The notes: a model not told the origin generated them from the letters alone. Numbered from the stretch's first letter, positions 32,744 through 42,010 are shown. The stretch is 64,000 nt of DNA from Ancylobacter koreensis (GCF_023016525.1 NZ_JALKCG010000001.1:1116001-1180000), one strand, 5' to 3'. Numbers and translations: made by a program.

Positions 32744-33601
32744 ATGAGCACCAATGCCCCCGCCGACATCAGCAACCCTGCCACCGCGCGCAAGCCCTTC
32801 TTCTCGGCCGAGGAGGTGGAACGCTACGCCCGCCATCTCGTGCTCGGCGAGATTGGCGGGCCGGGCCAGCAGAAGCTGAAGAAGGCGAGCATGCTGGTGG
32901 TAGGGGCCGGTGGCCTCGGCGCGCCCGCGCTGGTCTATCTCGCCGCCGCCGGTGTCGGCCGGCTGGTGGTGGTCGATGACGACGTGGTGTCGCTGTCGAA
33001 CCTGCAGCGGCAGGTCGTCCACACCACGGCGGATATCGGCCGGCCGAAGATCGAGAGCGCCGCCGACTTCATCGCCGCGCTCAACCCGCATGTGATCGTC
33101 GAGGGCATTGCCGGGCGCATCGATGCCGGCAACGCGCTGGAAATGGTCGCGGGCGTCGATGTGGTGATCGACGGCTCGGACAATTTCTCCACGCGCTATC
33201 TCGTCTCGGACGCCTGCGCGCTCGCCGGGCGGCCGCTGGTGACGGCGGCGCTCGGGCGCTTCGACGCCACGGTGACGACGCTGCGCCCGCACGAGAAGGG
33301 CGCCGACGGCACGCCGAACCCGACCTATCGCTGCCTGTTCCCCGAACCGCCGCCGGCCGGCACGGTGCCGAGCTGCGCGGAGGCGGGCATTCTGGGCGCG
33401 GTGGCCGGGGTGGCCGGTTCGCTGGTGGCGCTGGAGGCGATCCGCGCCGTCGTGCCCTTCGGCGAGGGGCTGGTGGGGCGGCTCTTGATGATTGACACCC
33501 GCTCCATGCGCTTCGAGACGCTGAGCTATGGCTGGGACCCGGACAATCCGCTGACCGGCGAGAACCCGACGATCAGGGATCTATCGGGGCACCCGCGCTG
33601 A
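32744..33601 (+). CDS. moeB: MoeB/ThiF-family adenylyltransferase
   Basis: A 285-residue E1-like enzyme that should adenylate the C-terminal Gly-Gly of a ubiquitin-like sulfur carrier such as MoaD or ThiS. Seen: R-Y-A-R-H-L-V-L (28-35), the ATP loop V-G-A-G-G-L-G-A-P, D-D-D-V-V-S-L-S-N-L-Q-R-Q, D-G-S-D-N-F-S-T-R-Y, and P-S-C-A-E-A-G-I-L-G. Of the four zinc cysteines usual in MoeB only one remains (in T-Y-R-C-L-F); the C-terminal CxxC pair is missing. No sulfur-carrier gene lies nearby. A MoeB or a ThiF role cannot be decided here. Confidence 0.85.
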   Translation: MSTNAPADISNPATARKPFFSAEEVERYARHLVLGEIGGPGQQKLKKASMLVVGAGGLGAPALVYLAAAGVGRLVVVDDDVVSLSNLQRQVVHTTADIGRPKIESAADFIAALNPHVIVEGIAGRIDAGNALEMVAGVDVVIDGSDNFSTRYLVSDACALAGRPLVTAALGRFDATVTTLRPHEKGADGTPNPTYRCLFPEPPPAGTVPSCAEAGILGAVAGVAGSLVALEAIRAVVPFGEGLVGRLLMIDTRSMRFETLSYGWDPDNPLTGENPTIRDLSGHPR

Positions 33602-33613
33602 GGCCCCGCCGCC

Positions 33614-34615
33614 TCACAGCATCGCGGGCAGCACGCGGTCGGGGAGGCGGTGGCCGTCCATGAAGGCGCGGATGTTCACGATCACCTTCTCGCCGGTGTC
33701 GATGCGCGCCTCGACGGTCGCCGAGCCCATATGCGGCAGCAGCACGACCTTGCCGGAGCGGGCGAGCTTGAGCAGCTTCGGGCTCACCGCCGGCTCGCGC
33801 TCGAACACGTCGAGCCCCGCGCCGGCAATCTCGCCGGCCTCGATCATGCGGATCAGCGCGTGCTCGTCGATCACCTCGCCGCGGGCGGTGTTGACGATGT
33901 AGGCGTCGGGCCGCACCAGCTTGAGCCGGCGCGCCGAGAGCAGGTGGAAAGTCGCCGGCGTGTGCGGGCAGTTGACGGACAAGATGTCCATGCGCGCCAG
34001 CATCTGGTCGAGGCTGTCCCAGTAGGTCGCCTCAAGTTCCTCCTCGATATGGGCGGGGAGGGGGCGGCGGTTGTGGTAGTGGATCTGCAGGCCGAAGGCG
34101 CGCGCGCGGCGGGCCACCGCCTGGCCGATGCGGCCCATGCCGATGATGCCGAGCCGCTTGCCCCAGATGCGGTGGCCGAGCATCCAGGTCGGCGACCAGC
34201 CGGGCCAGTTGCCGTCGCCATTGGTGATGAGCGCAGCGCCCTCGGTGAGCCGGCGCGGCACGGCGAGGATCAGCGCCATGGTGAGGTCGGCGGTGTCCTC
34301 GGTCAGCACGCCGGGCGTGTTGGTGATGGCGATGCCGCGCTGGGTGGCGGCGGCGACGTCGATATGATCGACGCCATTGCCGAAATTGGCGATCAGCTTG
34401 AAGTTCGGGCCGGCGGCCTCGATCACCCGGGCGTCGATGCGGTCGGTCAGCGCCGGCACCAGCACGTCGGCGGTGGCGGCGGCCTCGATCAGCGCGGCCT
34501 GGCTCATGGGAACGTCATCGACGTTCAGCCGGGCGTCGAACAGCTCGCGCATGCGGGTTTCGATCTTGTCGGGCAACCGGCGCGTCACAACCACCAGCGG
34601 CTTCTTGCGGGCCAT
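33614..34615 (-). CDS. D-2-hydroxyacid dehydrogenase, glyoxylate/hydroxypyruvate reductase type
   Basis: A 333-residue NAD(P)H-dependent dehydrogenase. The Rossmann motif is G-I-I-G-M-G-R-I-G-Q-A (about 157-167), followed by catalytic Arg in N-T-A-R-G-E-V-I-D, the Glu downstream in the D-V-F-E-R-E-P segment, and catalytic His in L-L-P-H-M-G-S-A-T. The N-G-V-D-H-I-D strand before the Rossmann domain is typical. It probably reduces glyoxylate or hydroxypyruvate. It is convergent with moeB, 12 bases apart, and appears monocistronic. Confidence 0.88.
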   Translation of the reverse strand: MARKKPLVVVTRRLPDKIETRMRELFDARLNVDDVPMSQAALIEAAATADVLVPALTDRIDARVIEAAGPNFKLIANFGNGVDHIDVAAATQRGIAITNTPGVLTEDTADLTMALILAVPRRLTEGAALITNGDGNWPGWSPTWMLGHRIWGKRLGIIGMGRIGQAVARRARAFGLQIHYHNRRPLPAHIEEELEATYWDSLDQMLARMDILSVNCPHTPATFHLLSARRLKLVRPDAYIVNTARGEVIDEHALIRMIEAGEIAGAGLDVFEREPAVSPKLLKLARSGKVVLLPHMGSATVEARIDTGEKVIVNIRAFMDGHRLPDRVLPAML

Positions 34616-34829
34616 GTCGCTCCCCGTACAAATCCGCCCGCGGTCAAGCTCCCGTTAACGCTACGGGCCCACACTCGCGCCGACCGGGCGAAGCGTTCCT
34701 TAGCAGACGGGTCGGTGAAACACAAAAATGCACCGATTCAGCGTGCAGGCGTGTGGCCCGGCGTGTCTGGGCATGTGTGGATCTGTCCGGAAAACGTGCC
34801 GTGCCGGTGGACGAATGGGTGAACGGGTG

Positions 34830-35417
34830 ATGCGTAAGGACTGGCTTCGAGGCCGGGCGAAGCTGCGGAATATGAAGCTGCGAAATATACTGGGCGTTCT
34901 AACGCTGGGCGGGCTCCTCGTCGGAGTGCCGGGCGGCGCGCGCGCGCAAGAGGCCGCCCCGGAAGAGGCGAGCGGCCCGGTGGGGCGCACCAGCGGGTTG
35001 CCGGTGCCGCGCTTCGTCAGCATCAAGGCCGACAAGGTGAATGTGCGCTCCGGCCCGACCCGCGACCATGCGGTGGCCTGGGTGTTCACCCGCGCCGGAC
35101 TGCCGGTCGAGATCACCGCCGAGTTCGAGAACTGGCGGCGCATCCGCGACGCGGATGGCGCCGAGGGCTGGGTCTACCATTCGATGCTGTCGGGCCGGCG
35201 CACCGCGCTGGTGAGCCCCTGGAAGGGCGGCGAGCCGACCGCCCTCTATGCCGAGCCCAACCGCTCCGCCAGCATGCGCGCCCGGCTGGAGCCGGGCGTT
35301 CTGGGCAAGGTCGAGCATTGCGACGGGCGCTGGTGCCACTTCTTCGAGAGCGGCTTCGACGGCTTCGTCGAGCAGGAGCGCCTTTGGGGCGTCTATCCCG
35401 GCGAGAAGGTGGAATAG
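34830..35417 (+). CDS. Exported SH3-domain protein
   Basis: A 195-residue protein with a basic N-terminus and signal peptide (L-R-N-I-L-G-V-L-T-L-G-G-L-L-V-G-V, cleaved near A-R-A-Q). The mature part carries a bacterial SH3 repeat (K-A-D-K-V-N-V-R-S-G-P-T-R-D-H) and a second diverged one (T-A-L-Y-A-E-P-N-R-S-A-S-M-R-A-R-L-E-P-G). Such proteins bind cell-wall or envelope partners. The start is uncertain: ATGs at 34815, 34830 and 34872 are possible; 34830 is chosen since it gives a normal signal peptide. Confidence 0.8.
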   Translation: MRKDWLRGRAKLRNMKLRNILGVLTLGGLLVGVPGGARAQEAAPEEASGPVGRTSGLPVPRFVSIKADKVNVRSGPTRDHAVAWVFTRAGLPVEITAEFENWRRIRDADGAEGWVYHSMLSGRRTALVSPWKGGEPTALYAEPNRSASMRARLEPGVLGKVEHCDGRWCHFFESGFDGFVEQERLWGVYPGEKVE

Positions 35418-35419
35418 CC

Positions 35420-35854
35420 CTAGCTGCGGGGTCTGGCGCTGTCGGGCGCGGGGCGGGCGGCGATGTAGCGGCGCTCCTGGGTGAGCCCGCCATAGCCGTA
35501 GGCATCCGCCCGCGCCTCCACCACATGGACATAGCTTTCCGGGTGCAGCGGGCCGAGCAGTTCGGCCATCGCCGCGAAGGTCGCTGCGACGAAGGCGGCC
35601 TTCTCGTCCTTGGTGTTGGTACCCTCGGTCACGCGGATATCGAGCCAGGAGGCGGCGAGGCCCTCCTGCGCGAGGGAGCGGCCGCCCACAAACCAGTGAT
35701 GTGCCTCGGCCCGCTCGACCAGCACGGCGGTGACGGTGGGATCCTTTCCCAGCCATTGCGCGGCGAGCGCGGCGGCTCGGGCGGCGATGCCGGCCTCAAG
35801 CCCGGTCGCAGGGGAAGAGGCAGGGGCGGCGAATCTGATCTGGATCATCGGCAT
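35420..35854 (-). CDS. Tautomerase-superfamily protein
   Basis: A 144-residue protein that begins M-P-M-I-Q-I-R-F. Removal of the initiator Met would leave Pro-1, the catalytic base of the 4-oxalocrotonate tautomerase/MIF superfamily, which is why the ATG at 35854 (preceded by AGGAGGCC) is chosen over one 5 codons upstream. The second half holds S-W-L-D-I-R-V-T-E-G-T-N-T-K-D-E-K and V-H-V-V-E-A-R, the later strands of the fold. The substrate is unknown. It is divergent from a LysR gene that likely controls it. Confidence 0.75.
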   Translation of the reverse strand: MPMIQIRFAAPASSPATGLEAGIAARAAALAAQWLGKDPTVTAVLVERAEAHHWFVGGRSLAQEGLAASWLDIRVTEGTNTKDEKAAFVAATFAAMAELLGPLHPESYVHVVEARADAYGYGGLTQERRYIAARPAPDSARPRS

Positions 35855-35900
35855 GTCGGCCTCCTTCATCGGTTGAGGAGGATTGCCTACGACGTTCCCT

Positions 35901-35929
35901 TAGATAAGATAATCATATCATTTTATCTA
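35901..35929. promoter_or_regulatory. Imperfect 29-bp palindrome between tautomerase and LysR genes
   Basis: Outer arms TAGATAA (35901-35907) and TTATCTA (35923-35929) are perfect inverted repeats around an AT-rich, partly symmetric centre. The site is in a 94-base intergenic region between divergent genes and is the likely LysR binding site. Confidence 0.55.
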
Positions 35930-35948
35930 TCAGTGATAATGAACGGAT

Positions 35949-36797
35949 ATGATCGAGCGGCCACTGGACCTCGAACTTGTGCAGGCCTTCGTGCGGGTGG
36001 CGGAACTGGCGAGCTTTACCCGCGCCGCCGAGACGCTGGGCACCACGCAGGCAGCGGTGAGCCTGCGGCTGCGCAGGCTGGAGGAGCGGCTCGGTCGCCC
36101 GCTGCTGGAGCGTTCGCCGCGCCATGTCCGCCTCACCGCCGACGGCGCCGCCTTTCTGGAGCGGGCGCGGCGGCTGCTGGCCGCCGACCGCGAGGCGCGG
36201 GTGTGGCAGGCGGCGGGGCCGGCGCGGCTGCGCCTCGGCATTTCCGATCACACCACCGGCGACACGCTGCCCGCCCTGCTGCGCCGGGTGGCGGCGGCGA
36301 GCCCGGAGGTGGTGTTCGAGGTGCGCATGGGTTTTTCGCGCACGCTGCTCGACGCCTATGACGCCGGCGAGCTCGACGCCGTGCTGGTGCGCCGCGAGGG
36401 CGACCGGCGCGACGGCGAAGAGGTGCGGCGCGACGCCTATGGCTGGTTTGCGCTGCCGGGCGCGCTGCCGCCTAAGGGCGCCCCGCTGCCGCTCGCCCTG
36501 CTTGCCCACCCCTGCGGCGTGCGGGCCACGGCGATACGCGCGCTGGATGGCGCCGGCATCGGCTGGCGGGAGGCTTTCGTCGGCGGCAGCGTTTCCTCGG
36601 TATCGGCGGCGGTGACGGCCGGGCTGGCGGTGGCGCCGCTCGCCGCCCATCTCGCCCCGCCCGGCAGCGCCGATGCCGGCCCGCGTCTCGGCCTGCCCGG
36701 CCTGCCACCGGCGCGTGTGGTGCTGATCGGGCGGGCCGGGGAGCCGGCCGCGAGCGGCGCGTTGCGTGCCCTCGCGGCCTTCCTGCGGGCGGGCTGA
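35949..36797 (+). CDS. LysR-family transcriptional regulator
   Basis: A 282-residue LTTR with the standard N-terminal helix-turn-helix (L-D-L-E-L-V-Q-A-F-V-R-V-A-E-L-A-S-F, then T-L-G-T-T-Q-A-A-V-S-L-R-L-R-R-L-E-E-R-L) and a shorter than usual effector domain. It faces the tautomerase gene across a palindromic spacer and probably regulates it. The inducer is not predictable. Confidence 0.9.
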   Translation: MIERPLDLELVQAFVRVAELASFTRAAETLGTTQAAVSLRLRRLEERLGRPLLERSPRHVRLTADGAAFLERARRLLAADREARVWQAAGPARLRLGISDHTTGDTLPALLRRVAAASPEVVFEVRMGFSRTLLDAYDAGELDAVLVRREGDRRDGEEVRRDAYGWFALPGALPPKGAPLPLALLAHPCGVRATAIRALDGAGIGWREAFVGGSVSSVSAAVTAGLAVAPLAAHLAPPGSADAGPRLGLPGLPPARVVLIGRAGEPAASGALRALAAFLRAG

Positions 36798-36804
36798 CGC
36801 CGCC

Positions 36805-37224
36805 CTACTGCTTCTTCAGCGTGAAGCAGGAGACGACCTTGTTCTTGGGGTAGAGGTGGTCGTAGCAGACGTCGATGGTGCCGGCGTCGCGCACGCTCAC
36901 GCTGTAGCGCCCGTCATCGTCGAGCATGGTGCCGGAGGTGAAAGCCGGCGCCTGCAGCGCACCGATCAGCGTTTCCTTGCCGCTGCCCGAGCTCATATTG
37001 CCGATGAAGCGCGCGCCGTGCTGCTCGGTGATCGTGTAGGTGAACTCCATCTCCTTGTCGAAGAATACCGGCCCCGGCCCGTCGGGCAGGCGATAGGGCG
37101 TCGGGCCGATGCCGACGGCCTGCGCCATGCCCTTCCACGTTCCGACCAGATTCGGCGGCTCCTGCGCCTGCGAGAGTCCTGTCGACATCAACAGCAACGC
37201 GGACGCGATGACATAGGCACGCAT
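36805..37224 (-). CDS. Small exported protein of unknown function
   Basis: A 139-residue protein with a signal peptide (Y-V-I-A-S-A-L-L-L-M-S-T-G-L-S-Q-A-Q). The mature part looks like a small beta-barrel or lipocalin-type fold: L-V-G-T-W-K-G-M-A-Q at its start, repeated strands (M-E-F-T-Y-T-I-T-E, R-Y-S-V-S-V-R-D, V-V-S-C-F-T-L) and two cysteines near the end that may form a disulfide. The ATG at 37224 is preceded by GGGGGA. Function unknown; the family is not certain. Confidence 0.75.
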   Translation of the reverse strand: MRAYVIASALLLMSTGLSQAQEPPNLVGTWKGMAQAVGIGPTPYRLPDGPGPVFFDKEMEFTYTITEQHGARFIGNMSSGSGKETLIGALQAPAFTSGTMLDDDGRYSVSVRDAGTIDVCYDHLYPKNKVVSCFTLKKQ

Positions 37225-37313
37225 GAGAGTCCCCCCAACTATATGGCGGGCGGACGATAGCACCGGCGATGGGGTCGGCAAGGGGGTAGGGCAGCGAGGC
37301 GGGCTCAAACGAA

Positions 37314-37338
37314 ACGCCCCGGCGAAGGACCGGGGCGT
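37314..37338 (-). terminator. Rho-independent terminator after irr
   Basis: On the minus strand ACGCCCCGG and CCGGGGCGT form a 9-bp stem with a 7-base loop, followed by TTTCGTTT. It lies 39-63 bases past the irr stop codon. Confidence 0.75.
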
Positions 37339-37376
37339 GAATTCGGGGCAGGCTGGCGCGGGATCGGTCGCGGGGA

Positions 37377-37907
37377 TCAGCCCCGGCGCTTGGGGCGCAG
37401 GCGCACCACCACGTCGACGCGGGCGATCTCGTAGCCTTCCGGCGGCTCGGGCACGCGCTCGACTTCCACCGCCGCGCTCGGGATGTCGACGAGGTTGTTC
37501 TCGCCCTCGAGGAAGAAGTGGTGGTGGTCGGAGGGGTTGGTGTCGAAATAGGTCTTCGAGCCGTCGACCGCCAGTTCGCGCAGCAGCCCGACCTCGGTGA
37601 ACTGGTGCAGCGTGTTGTAGACGGTGGCCAGCGAGACCGGGAAGCGCGCCTTGATCGCCTCCTCGTGCAGGATTTCCGCCGACACATGGCGGTCGCCCTT
37701 GGCGAAGAGCAGCCAGCCGAGCGCAAGGCGCTGGCGGGTCGGGCGCAGGCCGACGTCGCGGAGCATGTGGCGCACGTCGTGGAACGGGCAGCCGGTGCGG
37801 CTCGTGCCGGCGCCGTCGCGCAGCCGGGCGACCGGAAGCACGGGCTCGTCATCCTCGATGAGGACGCGGGAGACGGCAATGTTGTGAGGGCGGACGCCTT
37901 CAGTCAT
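37377..37907 (-). CDS. irr: Iron response regulator Irr (Fur family)
   Basis: A 176-residue Fur-superfamily regulator. Irr traits: an N-terminal heme-regulatory Cys-Pro in G-C-P-F-H-D (39-44), the winged-helix core L-R-P-T-R-Q-R-L-A-L-G-W-L-L-F, A-T-V-Y-N-T-L, and the histidine run D-H-H-H-F-F (127-132) used in heme binding. In rhizobia and relatives Irr represses heme and iron-demanding genes when iron is low and is degraded in response to heme. A longer frame upstream exists, but the ATG at 37907 gives the standard length. It is divergent from fabA. Confidence 0.92.
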   Translation of the reverse strand: MTEGVRPHNIAVSRVLIEDDEPVLPVARLRDGAGTSRTGCPFHDVRHMLRDVGLRPTRQRLALGWLLFAKGDRHVSAEILHEEAIKARFPVSLATVYNTLHQFTEVGLLRELAVDGSKTYFDTNPSDHHHFFLEGENNLVDIPSAAVEVERVPEPPEGYEIARVDVVVRLRPKRRG

Positions 37908-38353
37908 CTTGCATTCCGAACCATTGTAAACCGGCCGTCCGGCGCGCCATCGGGCTCCGGCGCGGCCGATCCGCAACATACCTGCACCGTCGCCGGCCGC
38001 CGGACCGAGGTCCCCACGTGGCCGCGCCGATGCGTTTTTCATCGGGGATTATATCTGCACGCCAAGCGCAGGGGCAATATCGCGGCGGATAATCGTAATC
38101 GTTCCAATCTGTGCCGGTATCCCGGCGCGCGGGGGGCATGTGCCCTCTTCGTGCCGGCTCCGTCACACCCGTGACATTTTGATTGGCGCGCCCGCCGCGC
38201 CGACGGCTTTGATGGGGCAGGACGCTGTGATAGGAAGCGCCGAGCGATCGGCGGCCGGCCGGGGCGTTGCCCCCGCGACCGCTGCCGGGAGGGGAGCCGG
38301 CGGCGAGGCCGCTCAAAGCAAAGAAAGTGGCAAGCGTGGGTAACACCGATACG
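37908..38353. other. 446-bp divergent promoter region between irr and fabA
   Basis: No gene is supported here. The stretch must hold both the irr and the fabA promoters. An AT-richer patch at about 38040-38110 is the only compositional break; no convincing -35/-10 pair or iron-control palindrome could be fixed by eye. A GTG at 38336 could extend fabA by six codons. Confidence 0.6.
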
Positions 38354-38860
38354 ATGGTCGAGCGGCAGACGAGCTTCACTTACGAGGAACTGCTGGCGTG
38401 CGGGCGCGGCGAGCTTTTCGGGCCGGGCAACGCGCAGCTTCCCGCGCCGCCGATGCTGATGTTCGACCGCATCACCGAGATTTCCGAGACCGGCGGGCCG
38501 AACGGCAAGGGCCATGTGCGCGCCGAGCTCGACGTGAAGCCGGAGCTCTGGTTCTTCGGCTGCCACTTCATCGGCGATCCCGTCATGCCGGGCTGCCTGG
38601 GCCTCGACGCGCTGTGGCAGCTCGTCGGCTTCCATCTCGGCTGGCTCGGTGCCCCGGGGCGCGGGCGCGCGCTCGGCGCCGGTGAGATCAAGTTTTCCGG
38701 TCAGGTGCTGCCCAGCGTGAAGAAGGTGGTCTACGGCATCGACTTCAAGCGCGTCATGCGCTCGAAGCTGGTGCTTGGCATTGCCGATGGCTGGCTGGAG
38801 GCCGATGGCGAAGTGATCTACCGCGCGAGCGATCTCAAGGTCGGTCTGTTCCAGGCCTGA
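38354..38860 (+). CDS. fabA: 3-hydroxydecanoyl-ACP dehydratase/isomerase FabA
   Basis: A 168-residue dehydratase/isomerase that introduces the cis double bond of unsaturated fatty acids. The catalytic segment is [18 protein letters not shown] (68-85) with catalytic His71 and Asp85. [14 protein letters not shown] near the N-terminus matches family members closely. The ATG at 38354 gives the normal length. It is followed by fabB and fabI in the same direction, the classic alphaproteobacterial order. Confidence 0.96.
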   Translation: MVERQTSFTYEELLACGRGELFGPGNAQLPAPPMLMFDRITEISETGGPNGKGHVRAELDVKPELWFFGCHFIGDPVMPGCLGLDALWQLVGFHLGWLGAPGRGRALGAGEIKFSGQVLPSVKKVVYGIDFKRVMRSKLVLGIADGWLEADGEVIYRASDLKVGLFQA

Positions 38861-38896
38861 GCCGCGCGTCACCTGCGGCCCTTGCGGGGCGCCCTT

Positions 38897-38926
38897 CGCG
38901 GTGCCATCTCGCGCGGTGCCATCTCG
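38897..38926. repeat. 15-bp perfect tandem duplication in the fabB leader
   Basis: CGCGGTGCCATCTCG occurs twice end to end at 38897-38911 and 38912-38926 in the 90-base fabA-fabB spacer, ending 25 bases before the fabB start codon and just upstream of its ribosome site. Confidence 0.9.
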
Positions 38927-38950
38927 CCTGCACTGAAGGAAAGGAAGCCT

Positions 38951-40177
38951 ATGCGCCGCGTTGTCGTAACCGGAATGGGCATCGTCTCGTCGATCGGCAA
39001 CTCCACGCAGGAGGTGCTCGCCTCGCTGCGCGAGGGCAAGAGCGGCATCACCCGCAGCGAGAGCTACGCCGAACTCGGCTTCCGCAGCCAGGTCTTCGGC
39101 GCGCCCCAGCTCGACGCCAGCGAGATCGTCGACCGCCGCGCCATGCGCTTCCACGGCGGCGGCACAGCGTGGAACCATGTCGCCATGGATCAGGCGATCC
39201 GCGACGCGGGGCTTGAGGAGCATGAGGTTTCCAACGAGCGCACCGGCCTCATCATGGGCTCGGGCGGTTCCTCGACCCGCACCATCGTCGAAGCGGCGGA
39301 CATCACCCGCAAGAACAATAGCCCCAAGCGCGTCGGCCCCTTCGCGGTGCCCAAGGCCATGGGCTCGACGGCGTCCGCCACCCTCTCGACCTGGTTCAAG
39401 ATCAAGGGCGCGAGCTATTCCATCTCGGCCGCCTGCGCGACGACCAACATCTGCATCGGCAACGCCGCCGAGCAGATTCGCTGGGGCAAGCAGGACATCA
39501 TCTTCGCCGGCGGCTGCGAGGATCTCGACTGGACGCTGTCCTGCCTGTTCGACGCCATGGGCGCCATGTCGTCCGACTATAATGACCGCCCGGCGGTCGC
39601 CTCGCGCCCCTATGACAAGAATCGCGACGGCTTCGTGATCTCCGGCGGCGCGGGCGTGCTGGTGCTCGAGGAACTGGAGCATGCGAAGGCGCGCGGCGCG
39701 CGCATCTATGCCGAGGTCGTCGGCTATGGCGCGACCTCGGACGGCGCCGACATGGTGGCCCCTTCGGGCGAGGGCGCGGCCCGCGCCATGCGCCTCGCGC
39801 TGCAGGAGGCCGGCGGCGCCGGCATCGACTACATCAACCCGCACGCCACCTCGACCCCGATCGGCGATCTCAAGGAGATCGAGGCGATCCGTGCCGTGTT
39901 TGGTGACAAGGCGCCGCCGATCTCGGCCACCAAGTCGCTCACCGGCCATTCGCAGGGCGCGACCGGCGTGCATGAGGCGATCTATTCGATCCTGATGATG
40001 CAGAACGGCTTCATCGCCGCCAGCGCCCATATCGACGAAATCGACCCCGCCTTCGCCGACATGCCGATCGTGCGCGAGCGCGTCGACAATGCGAATCTCG
40101 GTCGCGTGCTCTCCAACGGCTTCGGCTTCGGCGGCACCAACGCCGTGCTGGTGCTGCAGCATCCCGAAGCGGCGTGA
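38951..40177 (+). CDS. fabB: Beta-ketoacyl-ACP synthase I FabB
   Basis: A 408-residue condensing enzyme that elongates unsaturated acyl chains. The Cys-His-His triad is visible: Cys162 in S-A-A-C-A-T-T, His298 in N-P-H-A-T-S-T, and His333 in [12 protein letters not shown] (with Lys328). AAGGAAAGGAAG precedes the ATG at 38951. Its stop lies 26 bases before the fabI start, and the three fab genes are probably one transcript. Confidence 0.96.
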   Translation: MRRVVVTGMGIVSSIGNSTQEVLASLREGKSGITRSESYAELGFRSQVFGAPQLDASEIVDRRAMRFHGGGTAWNHVAMDQAIRDAGLEEHEVSNERTGLIMGSGGSSTRTIVEAADITRKNNSPKRVGPFAVPKAMGSTASATLSTWFKIKGASYSISAACATTNICIGNAAEQIRWGKQDIIFAGGCEDLDWTLSCLFDAMGAMSSDYNDRPAVASRPYDKNRDGFVISGGAGVLVLEELEHAKARGARIYAEVVGYGATSDGADMVAPSGEGAARAMRLALQEAGGAGIDYINPHATSTPIGDLKEIEAIRAVFGDKAPPISATKSLTGHSQGATGVHEAIYSILMMQNGFIAASAHIDEIDPAFADMPIVRERVDNANLGRVLSNGFGFGGTNAVLVLQHPEAA

Positions 40178-40203
40178 GCGCCCGAGCGGAAGGAACATCG
40201 AGC

Positions 40204-41040
40204 ATGAGCCTGATGCAGGGCAAGCGCGGCCTGATCATGGGCGTCGCGAACGATCACTCGATCGCCTGGGGCATCGCCAAGTCGCTGGCCGCTCAGGGCG
40301 CCGAGCTCGCCTTCACCTATCAGGGCGAGGCGCTCGGCCGCCGGGTGAAGCCGCTCGCCGAGCAGCTCGGCAGCGACACGGTGCTCGCCTGCGACGTCGA
40401 GGACATCGCCTCGGTCGACGTCACCTTCGAGGCGCTGAAGGAGAAGTGGGGCACGCTGGACTTCCTCGTCCACGCCATTGGCTTCTCCGACAAGAACGAG
40501 CTGAAGGGCCGCTACGCCGACACCACGCGCGCCAATTTCACCCGCACCATGGTGATCTCCTGCTTCTCCTTCACCGAGCTCGCCAAGCGCGCTGCGGCCC
40601 TGATGCCGGATGGCGGCTCGCTGATCACGCTGACCTATGGCGGCTCCACCCGCGTCATGCCGAACTACAACGTCATGGGTGTGGCCAAGGCGGCGCTGGA
40701 GGCGAGCGTGCGTTATCTCGCGGCCGATTACGGCCCGCAGGGCGTCCGCGTGAACGCGATCTCGGCCGGTCCGATCCGCACGCTGGCGGGGGCGGGCATC
40801 GCCGATGCGCGGCTGATGTTCAATTACCAGAAGCGCCACGCCCCGCTGCGCCGCACCGTCACCATCGACGAGGTGGGCGGCGCCGCGCTCTATCTGCTGT
40901 CCGACCTGTCGACGGGCGTCACCGGCGAGGTGCACTTTGTCGATTCCGGCTACAACATCATCTCGATGCCGCACCCCGACGCGCTGAAGACCATCGAGGA
41001 CGCCGAGGAGCGCGCCGCCGGCAGCGCCGCGGCGGAATAG
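40204..41040 (+). CDS. fabI: Enoyl-ACP reductase FabI, first copy (fabA-fabB-linked)
   Basis: A 278-residue NADH-dependent enoyl-ACP reductase. Landmarks: G-L-I-M-G-V-A-N-D-H-S-I-A-W-G-I (9-24) for NAD, Tyr145 and Tyr155 with Lys162 in P-N-Y-N-V-M-G-V-A-K. Compared with the E. coli enzyme, the position of Phe203 is Ala202 and the segment after Tyr145 is G-G-S-T rather than L-G-A-E. GGAAGGAAC precedes the ATG. A second fabI is encoded at 56.9 kb, so this copy may be specialised for the unsaturated branch. Confidence 0.93.
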   Translation: MSLMQGKRGLIMGVANDHSIAWGIAKSLAAQGAELAFTYQGEALGRRVKPLAEQLGSDTVLACDVEDIASVDVTFEALKEKWGTLDFLVHAIGFSDKNELKGRYADTTRANFTRTMVISCFSFTELAKRAAALMPDGGSLITLTYGGSTRVMPNYNVMGVAKAALEASVRYLAADYGPQGVRVNAISAGPIRTLAGAGIADARLMFNYQKRHAPLRRTVTIDEVGGAALYLLSDLSTGVTGEVHFVDSGYNIISMPHPDALKTIEDAEERAAGSAAAE

Positions 41041-41054
41041 CCTCCGGAGGGTGG

Positions 41055-41141
41055 GTCATCCCGGACGGCCGCAGGCCGATCCGGGATCGCATGACGTCAT
41101 GGAGGCCGATCCCGGCTCTCGCTACGCTCGGCCGGGATGAC
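41055..41141. repeat. Palindromic element, family A, between fabI and pheA
   Basis: Starts GTCATCCCGGACGGCCG and ends CCGGGATGAC, so the termini are inverted repeats; 87 bases. The left half is nearly identical to the element at 63437-63521 (shared GACGGCCGCAGGCCGATCC block). Confidence 0.85.
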
Positions 41142-41158
41142 GTGAACAATGGGCGGGA

Positions 41159-42010
41159 CTACGCCCGCAGCGCGACGCGGTAGGCGTGCGCGGGGTAGAC
41201 GCCCAGAATCCGCACTTCCTTCGAAAAGAACGACAGTTCCTCCAGCGCCAGCTTCAGGCCGGGATCGTCCGGGTGGCCGTCGACATCGGCGTAGAACTGG
41301 GTGGCGAAGAACTCGCCGTCGAGCTGGTAGGATTCCAGCTTCGTCATGTTCACGCCATTGGTGGCGAAGCCGCCCAGCGCCTTGTAGAGCGCCGCCGGTA
41401 CGTTGCGCACGCGGAACACGAAGGTGGTCACCGTCGGCCCGTTATTGGCCGGCGCCCAGTCGCCCTCCTTGGCGAGGATGATGAAGCGCGTGGTGTTGTG
41501 CGCCTCGTCCTCGATGTTCTCGGCGATGATGTCGAGCCCGTAGATCTCCGCCGCCAGCCGTGAGGCGATGGCCGCGCGGGTGGGGTCCTGCGCCTCGGCG
41601 ACGAGGCGGGCCGAGCCGGCGGTGTCGGCGCCGACGATGGCCTTGAGCCCCAGCTTGCGGATGATGTTGCGGCACTGGCCGAGCGCCATGACATGGCTTT
41701 CCGCCGACTTCACCGTCGCCAGCGTGGCGCCGGGAATCGCCATCAGCTGGTGCGACAGCGGCAGGAAGAACTCGCCGATGATGGTGAGCCCGGAGGTCGG
41801 CATCAGGTGGTGGATGTCCGCCACCCGGCCGGCGACCGAATTCTCGATCGGGATCATGCCGAGATCGGCCTCGCCATTCTGCAGCTGCGCGAAGGCGTCT
41901 TCGAAAGTGGGGCAGGGCACCACCTCGTGGTCGGGATAGACCTCGCGGCAGGCGATGTGCGAGTTCGCGCCCGGCTCGCCCTGGAAGACGATGGTGCGGC
42001 GGCTGGTCAT
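41159..42010 (-). CDS. pheA: Prephenate dehydratase
   Basis: A 283-residue enzyme converting prephenate to phenylpyruvate in phenylalanine synthesis. The catalytic domain (1-185) contains [18 protein letters not shown] and the catalytic N-T-T-R-F (172-176). A C-terminal ACT domain with [15 protein letters not shown] (about 213-227) provides feedback inhibition by phenylalanine. No chorismate mutase domain is fused. It overlaps kdsB by 4 bases and is its downstream partner. Confidence 0.95.
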   Translation of the reverse strand: MTSRRTIVFQGEPGANSHIACREVYPDHEVVPCPTFEDAFAQLQNGEADLGMIPIENSVAGRVADIHHLMPTSGLTIIGEFFLPLSHQLMAIPGATLATVKSAESHVMALGQCRNIIRKLGLKAIVGADTAGSARLVAEAQDPTRAAIASRLAAEIYGLDIIAENIEDEAHNTTRFIILAKEGDWAPANNGPTVTTFVFRVRNVPAALYKALGGFATNGVNMTKLESYQLDGEFFATQFYADVDGHPDDPGLKLALEELSFFSKEVRILGVYPAHAYRVALRA

